DNA of 64,000 nucleotides, from contig NZ_SMLZ01000110.1 of the NCBI RefSeq assembly GCF_009711415.1, positions 62,001 through 126,000 on the forward strand. The letters run 5' to 3'. This stretch comes from Roseibium denhamense. GTDB lineage: Bacteria; Pseudomonadota; Alphaproteobacteria; Rhizobiales; Stappiaceae. The notes under the pieces were generated by a model, which was not told where the DNA came from, searched no databases, and saw only the letters and a program-made list of their open reading frames with translations. Position numbers and translations under genes: made by a program. This document shows, piece by piece, positions 36,430 to 45,568 of the stretch; the first letter of the stretch is position 1; each line of letters begins with the position of its first letter.

Positions 36430-37425
36430 TTAGTTTGTGTAGGTTTTCAGGATTTCGATCCCGGCGTCACCCGCAGCTTCCGTCCACTCGGCGGACATGG
36501 TCTCACCGATCGCGGACAGGTCGCGGAAGAGATCGACACTCGGTTGCACAACCGTGATGCCGTTTTCAATCAGGATATCGGTTTTGGCCTTGGTCTCGGC
36601 TTTGGATGCTTCCCAGCCGCGTGTTTCCGCATCTGCGGCTGCTTCCAGAACAGCTGACTGTTCAGCTTCTGAAAGGCCGTCAAAGGCTGACTTGTTCACG
36701 ATCACCATGTTCTTCGGCAGCCAGGCCTGGGTGTCATGATAATGTGAAAGGAAGTCCCATGCCTTGGAGTTTGCACCGGTGGAGGGCGAAGTGATCATCG
36801 CTTCGACGCGGCCGGTCGAGAAAGCGGTCGGAATGTCCGGCACTTCCACCTGGGTCGGGACAGCCCCAGCAAGCTGCGCCATCCGCTCCGTTGCGGCATT
36901 ATACGCGCGGAACTTCAGACCCTGCAGATCGGCGCCGCTGTTGATTTCCTTCTTGGCGTAGATGCCCTGCGGTGGCCACGGCACGGTGTAGAGAAGCTGG
37001 AGCCCCTGTTCGCCGAGCTTTTCTTCAAGGGCCGGCTTGGACGCTTGATAGAGCTTCCAGGCCTGATCATAGGACGGGGCAAGGAACGGAACGGAATCGA
37101 CGCCAAAAACGGCATCTTCGTTGGACAGGCGGGAAACCAGGACTTCGCCGATCGGCGCAAGGCCCTTACGGACAGAGTTCTTGATCTCAGGGTGCTTGAA
37201 CAACGAACCGGCTGAATGGATTTGAATGGTCAAGGACCCATCGGTCTTCGCTGCGACGTCGTCAGCGAATTGCGAAATGTTCTGGGTGTGGAAGTTCGTG
37301 TCGCCGTAAGGGGTCGGCATGTCCCACTTTGTTTCGGCGGACGCAGCCGTGAACCCGGCAAGGCTGACAGCAGCAGCGGTGGCAAGACGAAGCCCGGCCT
37401 TAGCGAATGTACGTGATTGCAGCAT
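36430..37425 (-). CDS. TRAP transporter solute-binding protein (DctP-like)
   Basis: This periplasmic receptor delivers the substrate to the DctQM permease. The ATG at 37425 (MLQSRTFAKAG) follows GAGGAG and gives 331 residues, with a signal peptide cleaved around TAASA at 30. The DctP fold shows HTQNISQFADDVAAKTDG, a conserved carboxylate-binding Arg in DLQGLKFRAYNAATERM, and VEVPDIPTAFSTGRVEAMITS. The fold and Arg indicate an organic acid ligand. 5-oxoproline (pyroglutamate) is suggested by the divergent oxoprolinase, and DctP proteins binding pyroglutamate are known in Bordetella. Confidence 0.9.
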   Translation of the reverse strand: MLQSRTFAKAGLRLATAAAVSLAGFTAASAETKWDMPTPYGDTNFHTQNISQFADDVAAKTDGSLTIQIHSAGSLFKHPEIKNSVRKGLAPIGEVLVSRLSNEDAVFGVDSVPFLAPSYDQAWKLYQASKPALEEKLGEQGLQLLYTVPWPPQGIYAKKEINSGADLQGLKFRAYNAATERMAQLAGAVPTQVEVPDIPTAFSTGRVEAMITSPSTGANSKAWDFLSHYHDTQAWLPKNMVIVNKSAFDGLSEAEQSAVLEAAADAETRGWEASKAETKAKTDILIENGITVVQPSVDLFRDLSAIGETMSAEWTEAAGDAGIEILKTYTN

Positions 37426-37544
37426 GATCTTCTCCTCTTGGAAGCGGGAGTATCCCGTCGGCATGCCCATGCCCGGCGCCTTCTACGGACGCACTCGAGC
37501 CTGTGCATCTAATCAGCGTAGACTCGAAATTTGAAAACATCAAC

Positions 37545-37560
37545 AATTTATCGATAAATT
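37545..37560. promoter_or_regulatory. Operator-like palindrome 1 in the TRAP/oxoprolinase divergon
   Basis: AATTTATCGATAAATT is a perfect 16-bp palindrome with the core TTTATCGATAAA, 120 bp upstream of the dctP start codon. The same core recurs at 37658-37679, so both are likely bound by one dimeric regulator, probably the MarR-type protein at 33923-34459. Confidence 0.65.
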
Positions 37561-37657
37561 CTCATTATGATCGTTTCACCGCCCACCAGCACCCCTCCCG
37601 CGGCTATCAGACCAGTGAAATTTTAAGGCCCTTACGAGAAAATCAAAAAAGTCATCG

Positions 37658-37679
37658 ACATTTTATCGATAAAATGTCA
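37658..37679. promoter_or_regulatory. Operator-like palindrome 2 in the TRAP/oxoprolinase divergon
   Basis: A perfect 22-bp palindrome reading GACATTTTATCG followed by its complement lies 71 bp upstream of the oxoprolinase start. Its centre is 116 bp from that of the first site, close to eleven helical turns, so both sites face the same side of the DNA and looping is possible. Confidence 0.7.
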
Positions 37680-37749
37680 GCATAAAGTCAAACACGCCCG
37701 GAAATGCGATGTCAGGAACGGGCCGTGATACCAAAACGGAGGGACTATC

Positions 37750-40700
37750 ATGACAGCCAAGTGGGACTTTTGGATCGATCGCGGCGGCACTTTCACCGAC
37801 ATCGTGGGCCGTACGCCGGACGGAACCCTTCATCCGCACAAGGTATTGTCAGAAAACCCGGAAGCTTACCGCGATGCCGCAATCCAGGGCATTCGCGAGT
37901 TGCTTGGCGTTGAAAAAGGCGCCGCGATCCCGTCCGACAAAGTCGCGACGGTCAAGATGGGCACCACCGTTGCCACCAACGCCCTGCTGGAGCGCAAGGG
38001 CGAACGCACGGCCCTCTTCATCACACGCGGCTTCCGCGATGCGCTGGAAATTGGCTATCAGGCCCGCCCGCACATCTTCGCCAAGGAAATCATCAAGCCG
38101 GAACTGCTTTACGAGCGCGTCTACGAGATTTCCGAACGCGTACAGGCTGACGGGACTCTCGAACAGGCCCTTGATGAAGCACAGGCCCGCACCGAAATGC
38201 AGGCCGCTTGGGATGCCGGAATCCGCTCCATCGCGATCGTCCTGATGCATGCTTATGCCTACCCGGCTCACGAGGAGGCGCTTAAGAAAATCGCGGAGGA
38301 GACCGGCTTCCCGCAGATTTCGGTCTCCCATGAAGTCTCGCCGCTGATGAAACTGGTCGGCCGCGGCGACACCACCATTGTGGACGCCTACCTGTCTCCG
38401 ATCCTGCGCCGCTATGTGAACCAGGTTCAGGAAGAACTGGGAGAAGGCCCGCGGCTAATGTTCATGCAGTCCTCCGGCGGTCTGACGGCGGCGGATCTGT
38501 TTCAGGGCAAGGACGCCATCCTGTCCGGCCCGGCGGGCGGTGTTGTCGGTGCTGTCGAAACCTCGGCAATGGCCGGATACGACAAGATCATCGGCTTCGA
38601 CATGGGCGGCACCTCAACGGATGTCTGCCACTATGACGGCGACTATGAGCGCGCCTTTGAAACGGAAGTTGCCGGTGTGCGCATGCGCGCGCCGATGATG
38701 ATGATCCACACGGTCGCAGCTGGCGGCGGCTCGATCCTGCACTATGCGGACGGCCGGTTCCAGGTCGGACCGGACAGTGCGGGCGCGAACCCTGGCCCGG
38801 CCTGTTACCGCCGCGGCGGTCCGCTGACCGTGACCGATGCCAACCTGATGACCGGCAAACTGGCGCCGGAGTTCTTCCCGAAAATCTTCGGCCCGAACCA
38901 GGACCAGCCGCTGGATGGCGACGTGGTGCGCGAAAAGTTTGCCGCCTTGGCAAGCCGCATCGGCGATGGCCGGACACCGGAGGAAGTCGCCGACGGCTTC
39001 CTGAAAATCGCCGTCGAAAACATGGCCAACGCGATCAAAAAGATCTCCGTTCAGCGCGGCTATGATGTGACCGAATATGCCCTGACCTGCTTCGGCGGCG
39101 CGGGCGGCCAGACCGGCTGCAAGGTGGCCGACAGCCTCGGCATGAAAACGGTCATCCTGCACCCCTTCTCCGGCATCCTCTCGGCCTACGGCATGGGCCT
39201 TGCCGACATCCGGGCGGACCGTCAAAAGGCGGTCGTCAAGACAATGACCGAGGAGCTGCTGCCGGAGCTGGACGCGCTGCGCAAGGACCTTAGTGCCCAG
39301 ACAGAAGCTGAACTCGACAAACAAGGCGTAACCGAAGACGCCCGCCGGACGGTTGCGACCGCGCATCTGCGCTACGATGGCACCGACACACCTCTGCCTG
39401 TCCTTCTCGGCACGGTCGAGGAAATGCGCGCGGCCTTTGAGGACGCCCACAAGAAGCAGTTCGGCTTTGCCTATGACAATAAGCCGGTCGTCGTCGAGGC
39501 CCTTGAAGTGGAAACCGCTGGCGGCGGCGCGGGTCTCACCGAACCGGACCTCACCTTGGCCTCCAATGTTCCGGCAGCCGCCAAAGGCACACGGATTTAC
39601 TCCGAAGGCCAGTGGCATGATGCAGGTATCTTCAAGCGCGAGACGCTGAAGCCCGGCATGAAAGTGATGGGACCTGCAGTGATCATCGAACCGCATGCGA
39701 CCATTGCCGTTGAAGACGGCTGGCAGGCGGAGATCAACGCCAAGGATCATGTCATTCTGCACCGGGTGGTCCCGCTGAAACGGGCCGACGCCATCGGCAC
39801 GCACGCCGACCCGGTCATGCTGGAGGTGTTCAACAACCTCTTCATGTCCATCGCCGAACAGATGGGCGTGACCCTGCAGAACACGGCTTACTCGGTGAAC
39901 ATCAAGGAACGCCTGGACTTCTCCTGCGCCGTCTTTGATGCCAGCGGCGCCTTGGTTGCCAACGCCCCGCACATGCCGGTGCACCTTGGCTCCATGGACC
40001 GCTCCGTGGAAACGGTGATCAAGCTGAACAAGGGCAAGATCAAGCCGGGCGACGTCTTTGCCTTGAACGCACCTTATAACGGCGGCACGCACCTGCCGGA
40101 CATCACGGTCGTCTCTCCCGTCTTCGACAACGCAGGCAAGGAGATCCTGTTCTGGGCGGCCTCCCGCGGCCACCACGCCGATGTCGGCGGCTCCGCACCG
40201 GGCTCCATGACCCCGCTTGCGACCAAGGTGGACGAAGAAGGCGTGCTGTTCGACAACTTCAAGCTCGTCGATCAGGGCCGCTTCTGCGAGGCCGAACTCG
40301 TCAATCTGCTGACGGATCACGCCTATCCGGCCAGAAACCCGCATCAGAACGTTGCCGACCTCTCCGCACAGGTCGCAGCCAATGAAAAGGGCATTCAGGA
40401 ACTGCGCAAGATGGTATCCCATTTCGGTCTGGACGTTGTTCAGGCTTATATGGGCCACGTTCAGGACAACGCCGAAGAAAGCGTCCGCCGGGTCATCGAA
40501 GCTCTAAAGGACTCTGAGTACGAGTACCCGACCGACCAAGGCTCGGTTATCAAGGTCAAGATCACGGTCGACAAGGACAAGCGCGAGGCGACGGTCGATT
40601 TCACCGGCACATCCGCGGTGAAGCCGAACAACTTCAACGCGCCGGAGCCGGTCACCCGCGCCGCGATACTCTATTGCTTCCGTGTGATGGTCGACGGCGA

Positions 40701-41334
40701 CATTCCGATGAACGCCGGCTGCCTGAAGCCGATCAACATCATCATTCCGGATGACTGCATGTTGCGCCCGTCTTATCCGGCAGCGGTTGTGGCTGGCAAT
40801 GTGGAAACGTCGCAGCACGTCACCAACGCCGTCTTTGCAGCGCTTGGCGCGATGGCAAACAGCCAGGGCTCGATGAACAACCTGACCTTTGGCAACGACA
40901 CCTACCAGTACTATGAAACCATCTGCTCCGGCTCCCCGGCAGGTCCTGGTTTCAACGGCACGGACGGCGTTCATGTGCACATGACCAACTCGCGCCTGAC
41001 CGATCCGGAAGTCCTGGAGTTCCGCTTCCCTGTCCTTCTGGAGGATTTCCATATCCGCAAGGGCTCCGGCGGCAAGGGCAAATGGTCGGCTGGTGACGGC
41101 ACCAAGCGCACGCTCCGCTTCCTGGAAAAGATGGACTGCGCCATCCTCGGCTCGCACCGCACCATCGAACCGAAAGGCATGGACGGCGGCGAGAACGGGG
41201 AACTCGGCCGCACCGAGGTCCGCCGTCTGGACGGAACGGTCCAGCCGCTCAAGGGCTGCGATCAGACAATCCTGGAACCGGGCGAAGCCGTGACGGTCAT
41301 CACCCCGACCGCCGGTGGCTGGGGCAAAGCATAA
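37750..41334 (+). CDS. ATP-dependent 5-oxoprolinase (fused HyuA-HyuB)
   Basis: This large enzyme is predicted to open 5-oxoproline to glutamate with ATP in the cytoplasm. The 1194 residues join a HyuA-type half (about 1-680) to a HyuB-type half (about 690-1190), the layout of eukaryotic and bacterial single-chain oxoprolinases. The N-terminal [11 protein letters not shown], with Arg in place of the residue seen in hydantoinases, is the oxoprolinase form of the phosphate loop. Others are [46 protein letters not shown], and in the second half [16 protein letters not shown] and [21 protein letters not shown] precedes the ATG. It is divergent from the TRAP operon. A hydantoin-related substrate remains possible. 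Confidence 0.88.
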   Translation: MTAKWDFWIDRGGTFTDIVGRTPDGTLHPHKVLSENPEAYRDAAIQGIRELLGVEKGAAIPSDKVATVKMGTTVATNALLERKGERTALFITRGFRDALEIGYQARPHIFAKEIIKPELLYERVYEISERVQADGTLEQALDEAQARTEMQAAWDAGIRSIAIVLMHAYAYPAHEEALKKIAEETGFPQISVSHEVSPLMKLVGRGDTTIVDAYLSPILRRYVNQVQEELGEGPRLMFMQSSGGLTAADLFQGKDAILSGPAGGVVGAVETSAMAGYDKIIGFDMGGTSTDVCHYDGDYERAFETEVAGVRMRAPMMMIHTVAAGGGSILHYADGRFQVGPDSAGANPGPACYRRGGPLTVTDANLMTGKLAPEFFPKIFGPNQDQPLDGDVVREKFAALASRIGDGRTPEEVADGFLKIAVENMANAIKKISVQRGYDVTEYALTCFGGAGGQTGCKVADSLGMKTVILHPFSGILSAYGMGLADIRADRQKAVVKTMTEELLPELDALRKDLSAQTEAELDKQGVTEDARRTVATAHLRYDGTDTPLPVLLGTVEEMRAAFEDAHKKQFGFAYDNKPVVVEALEVETAGGGAGLTEPDLTLASNVPAAAKGTRIYSEGQWHDAGIFKRETLKPGMKVMGPAVIIEPHATIAVEDGWQAEINAKDHVILHRVVPLKRADAIGTHADPVMLEVFNNLFMSIAEQMGVTLQNTAYSVNIKERLDFSCAVFDASGALVANAPHMPVHLGSMDRSVETVIKLNKGKIKPGDVFALNAPYNGGTHLPDITVVSPVFDNAGKEILFWAASRGHHADVGGSAPGSMTPLATKVDEEGVLFDNFKLVDQGRFCEAELVNLLTDHAYPARNPHQNVADLSAQVAANEKGIQELRKMVSHFGLDVVQAYMGHVQDNAEESVRRVIEALKDSEYEYPTDQGSVIKVKITVDKDKREATVDFTGTSAVKPNNFNAPEPVTRAAILYCFRVMVDGDIPMNAGCLKPINIIIPDDCMLRPSYPAAVVAGNVETSQHVTNAVFAALGAMANSQGSMNNLTFGNDTYQYYETICSGSPAGPGFNGTDGVHVHMTNSRLTDPEVLEFRFPVLLEDFHIRKGSGGKGKWSAGDGTKRTLRFLEKMDCAILGSHRTIEPKGMDGGENGELGRTEVRRLDGTVQPLKGCDQTILEPGEAVTVITPTAGGWGKA

Positions 41335-41357
41335 CAGCCTGAAAAAGCAATGCATTC

Positions 41358-41391
41358 AAGGGCGGGGATCATCCCCGCCCTTTCGCTTTTT
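41358..41391 (+). terminator. Terminator of the oxoprolinase gene
   Basis: The stem GGGCGGGGAT with ATCCCCGCCC is followed by TTTCGCTTTTT, beginning 24 bp after the oxoprolinase stop. Confidence 0.88.
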
Positions 41392-41412
41392 GGGGCCCAA
41401 GTTGTCTTTTGG

Positions 41413-41531
41413 GTCATCCCGGCCAAGCCCAGCGCGAGCCGGGATCGGGTAGCCCCTGAGGTCTCAATACGAGGATACAACATCCAGGTTCCCCGATCCC
41501 GGATCTCCGCGTCCGCTCCGTCCGGGATGAC
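41413..41531. repeat. Intergenic inverted-repeat element, about 119 bp
   Basis: The ends are exact inverted copies of the ten bases GTCATCCCGG. Inside, GCCGGGATCGGG on the left pairs with CCCGATCCCGG on the right, so the whole unit can fold into a long hairpin. Such units starting GTCATCCCGG are familiar intergenic repeats in alphaproteobacteria. Only one copy lies in this window, so its family is inferred from memory of the pattern. Confidence 0.65.
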
Positions 41532-41652
41532 AATCTGTGACGATTTGACAAGGCGTCTCCCCGCGCTTCGCCGGCCCCGGTTTTGACCCGAGGTTCCAAA
41601 CCGTTTCATCGCCTCGCGCAGGGCTGATCGAGTTGAACGCTCACGGTATAGA

Positions 41653-41671
41653 TCCCGCATCAAGTGCGGGA
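41653..41671. repeat. Short palindrome TCCCGCA-TCAAG-TGCGGGA
   Basis: This is a seven-base perfect stem with a five-base loop. The sequence is of the type often scattered between genes in alphaproteobacteria. It lies between two larger inverted-repeat elements. Confidence 0.55.
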
Positions 41672-41713
41672 CGACAGCGGAGTATGTGGTGGATTCTCGC
41701 GTTTGGCGTTCAG

Positions 41714-41810
41714 CGGACGCATAAGCACCGAGGTGACACCGGTCGCGGCATCGGGGAACTCAACTCACAGGCGTTGATAATCATCGCCCCGCGGTGTTTG
41801 TGTGCCCGCC
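41714..41810. repeat. MITE-like element with imperfect terminal inverted repeats
   Basis: About 23 bases at the left end (from GCGGACGCATAAGCACCG) match the reverse complement of the right end (CGGTGTTTGTGTGCCCGC) at roughly three quarters of positions. The roughly 97-bp unit has no coding content and could be a non-autonomous mobile element or a structured repeat. No target duplication is obvious. Confidence 0.45.
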
Positions 41811-41932
41811 GCAGTGCTCCCCAAAAACCTCTCCGGACTTGCCATAAAGACCTGCTGTTGCCGCTGGCAATTGACACGGAAATTCCTACATCCCTAGCAA
41901 CTGGCCGCACCGGCCTGAACGAGGAGACAAAA

Positions 41933-42925
41933 ATGCTTGCTGCCGCCCGCCGTCTGCGTAAGACGACAGCTTTTATGGTCGTTGCGATCGCAACGATGTT
42001 CGCCGCGATGGACTATGCCGAGGCCCGCAAGGGTGGGTTTGGCGGCTTTGGCAGCAGAGGTAGCAAAACCTATTCCGCGCCGCCCACAACCAAAACCGCG
42101 CCGGATGCTGCAGCCCCCGTTCAACGGTCCATGACACCCCAGCCAGCACAAAGCCAAAGGGCGGCGCCGGGCGCGGCCGGACAGGCTGCAAATGCGCAGC
42201 GTCCCGGCCTTTTCGGCGGCTTTGGAGGCGCGCTTCTCGGCGGCTTGATGCTTGGTGGCCTCGTCGGAATGCTGTTCGGCGGCGGGCTTGGTGGTTTTGC
42301 CGGGTTCCTCGGCCTGATCCTGCAAGTCGGCCTCATCGTGTTGCTGATCAGCCTCGCCATGCGCTTCTTCCGCTCCCGCCAGCAACCGGCAACTGCAGGG
42401 CCGAACCCGTTTCAAAGCGCACCGGAGCAGCGTGGACCTCAAGCGGCTCCGTTTAGCTTCGGCGGCGGTGGCGCAAGTGGCTCAGACTCACAAGGTTTTG
42501 CCCAGCCAGACACCCTGCCCTATGAGGCAACAGCGGAAGACCTCGACCAGTTCGAGGTCATGCTGGCAGAAGTCCAGGATGCCTACAGCCGAGAAGATTA
42601 TGCCGCCCTGCGCCAGCTGGCAACGCCGGAAGCCATGTCTTATCTGGCCGAAGAGCTGGGTGAGCTTGCGTCTGCGGGCAAAAAGAACGTCGTTTCGGAT
42701 GTCAAACTGCTCCAGGGCGATGTTGCCGAAGCCTGGCATGAAGACGGCAAGGACTATGTGACCGTCGCCATGCGCTACAGTGCGGTCGACTATATTGCAA
42801 AACGGGATAGCGGCGAGCCGCTTTCGGGCGACCCGGACGCCCCCGCCGAGAGTACAGAAGTCTGGACATTCGTACGCAGCTCCGGTGGTGACTGGCTCCT
42901 GTCGGCCATCCAAGGCACCGGGTAA
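41933..42925 (+). CDS. Tim44-like domain membrane protein
   Basis: The ATG at 41933 follows GAGGAGACAAAA; the frame is open upstream through the repeat element but that part is not coding. The 330 residues have a signal or anchor segment (about 10-33), a Gly/Pro/Ala-rich low-complexity region, a Gly-rich hydrophobic stretch (about 85-145, FGGALLGGLMLGGLVGMLF), and a C-terminal Tim44/MRPL45-like domain from about 195 (EDLDQFEVMLAEVQDAYSREDYAALRQLATPEAM). The bacterial role is unknown; alphaproteobacterial homologues are envelope proteins. It stands alone with a terminator downstream. Confidence 0.85.
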   Translation: MLAAARRLRKTTAFMVVAIATMFAAMDYAEARKGGFGGFGSRGSKTYSAPPTTKTAPDAAAPVQRSMTPQPAQSQRAAPGAAGQAANAQRPGLFGGFGGALLGGLMLGGLVGMLFGGGLGGFAGFLGLILQVGLIVLLISLAMRFFRSRQQPATAGPNPFQSAPEQRGPQAAPFSFGGGGASGSDSQGFAQPDTLPYEATAEDLDQFEVMLAEVQDAYSREDYAALRQLATPEAMSYLAEELGELASAGKKNVVSDVKLLQGDVAEAWHEDGKDYVTVAMRYSAVDYIAKRDSGEPLSGDPDAPAESTEVWTFVRSSGGDWLLSAIQGTG

Positions 42926-42984
42926 GTCACAAACAGCCAGCCGTCTTCCAATTGGCGCATGGCGCGGGTGAACCGCAAGCGTCT

Positions 42985-43009
42985 AAGGCCGCCCCTCACG
43001 GGCGGCCTT
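42985..43009. terminator. Terminator between convergent genes
   Basis: Ten-base arms (AAGGCCGCCC and its complement) enclose a five-base loop, followed by TTGTTC on the plus side. It lies 60 bp after the Tim44-like gene and 42 bp after the convergent DUF1062 stop. Confidence 0.75.
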
Positions 43010-43050
43010 GTTCATTTAACTGCTCCTGCAGACACCGGTCGAACAGCGAC

Positions 43051-43680
43051 CTAGCCTGATGACTTGCTGCACCCTGCGAACAAGGCATCGATCAAGCCTC
43101 GTTCCCCGGTGTTGATCATCAACTCCAGATGCGGCGGCAAGGCTTTGCGAAACGCGTTCCGGGACCCTCCAGTCACCATCAGGACACCCTGTGTAACAAG
43201 GCGTTTGATATCCCGTCTCGGCAGCCGTAACCCGGTGGACAAGACACGGTCCAGACGAACCGGCACCCTGCCCGGATTTCGAATGCACAGAACAGCTGCT
43301 CTCCCAGCGACTTTTCCTTTGCTCGGAACCACCCGCCTCTGCAGCTCGAAGTCAGACGGTTCGTGCGGGCTGCTTGGGCGACAAGCAGGATCGGCCGCCA
43401 ATGTCTGCGCCAGCCCCTGGTCGTTTGCCTGCAATGCTGACAAGAGGTCTGGCAGTACGGCACTGACGGGTGTCCGTTTCATAACCTCACGGTTCCAGCG
43501 ATGGCCGCAGGACTGGCAGGCGTAAATAAGCCAGGCATCCAAGCGGCTACCATTGGCATTGAGCCGGAACTTATTTGTCGAGGCAAACTGACGAAGGTGA
43601 CCGCACCGCCCGCAGGGACGAGCAACAGTTAAACGTGTCTTTGAGACAAGGGTCCATTCCACCCTGATAAGGGACGACAT
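43051..43680 (-). CDS. DUF1062 family zinc-ribbon protein
   Basis: This 209-residue cytoplasmic protein of unknown function matches the DUF1062 pattern. Two CxxC pairs (CGRCGHLR near 23 and CQSCGHRW near 55) form a zinc ribbon around the family core TNKFRLNANGSRLDAWLIYAC. The C-terminal part, about 130-190 (VRLDRVLSTGLRLPRRDIKRLVTQGVL), resembles an S4-like RNA-binding segment. It is monocistronic and convergent with the Tim44-like gene. The zinc ribbon and basic helices suggest nucleic-acid binding, which is inference. Confidence 0.8.
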   Translation of the reverse strand: MSSLIRVEWTLVSKTRLTVARPCGRCGHLRQFASTNKFRLNANGSRLDAWLIYACQSCGHRWNREVMKRTPVSAVLPDLLSALQANDQGLAQTLAADPACRPSSPHEPSDFELQRRVVPSKGKVAGRAAVLCIRNPGRVPVRLDRVLSTGLRLPRRDIKRLVTQGVLMVTGGSRNAFRKALPPHLELMINTGERGLIDALFAGCSKSSG

Positions 43681-44000
43681 GTTTGGGATCTTCCATTTCC
43701 GGAAGTTCGCAAACGGGAATCAGGGATTGCGCGAAAAGCCGCGCCCGGTCATTTGGCTGGGAAAAATGGAAACATGGCGTATCGAAACATCAGATACGGT
43801 TTGGCCAAGCCACACCGGTCCCGATCCGCCAGTTCGACGAACGTGTCAAAACAATCGTGTGCAGAAGCACACGGCAAAAGGATCGAAGACCGGTTAACGT
43901 GTTGGCAAAACAAATCGCCCCGAAAATGAACGTTGAAAACGTCCTAACTCACGAAAACGCGGCGCGCAAGCTCAGGTTGCCGCACGCGGCGCCATGGCGC
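43681..44000. other. Intergenic region, 320 bp, nothing recognised
   Basis: This spacer lies between the DUF1062 gene start and the HugZ-like stop. Open frames on the plus strand lack ribosome sites and run into the antisense of the HugZ-like gene. I see no hairpin with a T run and no RNA motif. It should contain the promoter of the DUF1062 gene. Confidence 0.4.
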
Positions 44001-44783
44001 TCAGTCCTGATTCCGCGCCTGAAGGGCAAGGGCAACCAGCGTTTCCCGCAGCAAGCCCGGGTCCGCGAGCTGTTCCTTGAACCAGAGGCGCGCGACTTTG
44101 TCTCCGGCTGCCAGATCAAGGCCTTCCGGATCCAGGCAGGCCATCCGCCAGTTGGCCTCCCCGGCCTTAACAAGGACTTCTGCATAAAGCTTGATGGCAT
44201 CGACGTGATCTTCGTTCATGTGACCGACCGCCCCGGTCTCCATCGCGGCCCATGCGTGGACGTCTGAGACCGGTGCCAGCAGATCCTCCCGGACGAGCTC
44301 GAAAGCCTTCCCGAACCCGCCGTTCAGGCTGGCACGCTCAAGGGTGAGAGCGAAGAAGGAAAAGTCCCCGAAATCTGCGTAGAGCTCTGCCTTGGGATGC
44401 CGGGACAAATAACGTCGGCGGACACGCGCATGCTCTTCGGTCTCCCGCTCAATACGGCGCGCTTTGCAAAACAGTGAAATCCTCGGATGGGCCAGCGGGT
44501 CGCCTTTTCCCGGTTCGCCAACCAGAAGCGAACAGGCAGGGTTGGCCAGGATGGCACTTGTGTGGCCGGACAAAGTGCTTGTGAGAATGATGGGCGTCCC
44601 ATCCAGATCCGTTGCAACGGCAACCCGGCTTGCCAGAGGATAGCTGGTGCCCGGTTCGATTGCCGCCAAGGCTCCAAAACGGGCCGTACGGACCAGTTCC
44701 TTGGCCAAAATCCGGGCCTGACCGTCGGTTTCCCGGATCACGGACTTTTCCTTAGCTGCTTGATTTTCCTGAATATCTTTCAT
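44001..44783 (-). CDS. HugZ-like heme-utilization/PNPOx-fold protein with DUF2470
   Basis: The ATG at 44783 (MKDIQENQAAK) follows GGAGGGCAC and gives 260 residues; the longer frame to 44900 adds Cys-rich nonsense. The N-terminal split barrel (about 25-160) shows TARFGALAAIEPGTSYPLASRVAVATDLDG and ILANPACSLLVGEPG, as in HugZ and HutZ proteins that bind heme and support its breakdown. The C-terminal DUF2470 domain has VGHMNEDHVDAIKLYAE, a conserved heme-contact motif in that group. No heme uptake genes are adjacent. Whether it acts on heme or a flavin cannot be settled here. Confidence 0.85.
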   Translation of the reverse strand: MKDIQENQAAKEKSVIRETDGQARILAKELVRTARFGALAAIEPGTSYPLASRVAVATDLDGTPIILTSTLSGHTSAILANPACSLLVGEPGKGDPLAHPRISLFCKARRIERETEEHARVRRRYLSRHPKAELYADFGDFSFFALTLERASLNGGFGKAFELVREDLLAPVSDVHAWAAMETGAVGHMNEDHVDAIKLYAEVLVKAGEANWRMACLDPEGLDLAAGDKVARLWFKEQLADPGLLRETLVALALQARNQD

Positions 44784-44929
44784 GTGCCCTCCTGCTTGGC
44801 ACACACAACCTGAGAAATCTGAACACCAGATGAACGGCCATATCAGAACCGGTTCAGAGCGCATCTGGCATTGTCGCATCATCAGATCACGGCAGCGCAA
44901 ACGGCGCGCCTCAACCGGAGAGTATACCG

Positions 44930-45397
44930 ATGCAAACCCTGAGCAAACGCCTCGTTGCCGCAGTCCTCACCAGCGCCCTTTTGCTGCCGACCGTATCCGC
45001 TGCCGAAGCAGGTCCCCGCGACGGCTGGCGCAATAATGGCGGCTGGCACGAGCGCCATCGTCCGCACCGCAAGCACCACAAACACCATAAGCATCGCAAA
45101 CACAAAAAGAACAATGACAATATCGGTGCTGCAGTCGCAGCGGGTGTCATTGGTCTGGCCGCCGGGGCCATTCTCCTGGGCGCCACCAGCCAGCCGAGCC
45201 GCGCGGCCCCGCCAGTGACACACTATCCGCCGAACTACTATCCGCCGGCCCCATACCCGGGCCATGTCAGCGGTCCGGTTGGATATCAGCCTTGGAGCCC
45301 GGCCTGGTATCAGTACTGTTCTTCGAAATACCGGTCTTTCAACCCGTCAACCGGCACTTACACCACTTATCGCGGTGTACAGCGTTTCTGCCAGTAA
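44930..45397 (+). CDS. BA14K family protein
   Basis: This 155-residue exported protein has a signal peptide ending around SAAEA at 26, a basic His/Lys-rich segment (about 40-63, with 15 or so histidines and lysines), a hydrophobic segment (about 66-86, GAAVAAGVIGLAAGAILLG), a Pro/Tyr-rich linker, and the BA14K C-terminal motif WSPAWYQYCSSKYRSFNPSTGTY. BA14K proteins are lectin-like immunoreactive proteins first noted in Brucella and are typical of Hyphomicrobiales. The His/Lys block is unusually dense and might bind metal or polyanions. Confidence 0.9.
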   Translation: MQTLSKRLVAAVLTSALLLPTVSAAEAGPRDGWRNNGGWHERHRPHRKHHKHHKHRKHKKNNDNIGAAVAAGVIGLAAGAILLGATSQPSRAAPPVTHYPPNYYPPAPYPGHVSGPVGYQPWSPAWYQYCSSKYRSFNPSTGTYTTYRGVQRFCQ

Positions 45398-45458
45398 CAG
45401 GCAGAAACTTGGGGGATGGTGACACAGCCCCCAAGCTCCGTAAGAACTCGGGCGGACA

Positions 45459-45506
45459 GCGGCAGGCCAGCCGAACTGGCCACACGCTGCCGCCGCTTTT
45501 TTGTTT
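45459..45506 (+). terminator. Terminator downstream of the BA14K gene
   Basis: A two-part stem (GCGGCAG with CTGCCGC, and GGCCAG with CTGGCC) is followed by TTTTTTGTTTTG on the plus strand, about 60 bp after the BA14K stop. A weaker G/C hairpin at 45408-45435 precedes it. Confidence 0.85.
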
Positions 45507-45568
45507 TGTGGTCATTACCCGCCTCCTGCCGGAGAAAACGGATCAGGTAAAATCCGAACCGCTCGGTA

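Noticed and set aside
38614..40458. 614-codon open frame on the minus strand
   Set aside because: It lies antisense to the oxoprolinase gene, whose motifs are unambiguous. The frame is a by-product of strong codon bias.
41633..41932. Upstream extension of the Tim44-like frame
   Set aside because: The extension runs through a MITE-like repeat and lacks a ribosome site, while GAGGAG directly precedes the ATG at 41933.
43683..44267. 194-codon plus-strand frame between DUF1062 and HugZ-like genes
   Set aside because: Half of it is antisense to the HugZ-like gene and there is no ribosome site or recognisable domain.
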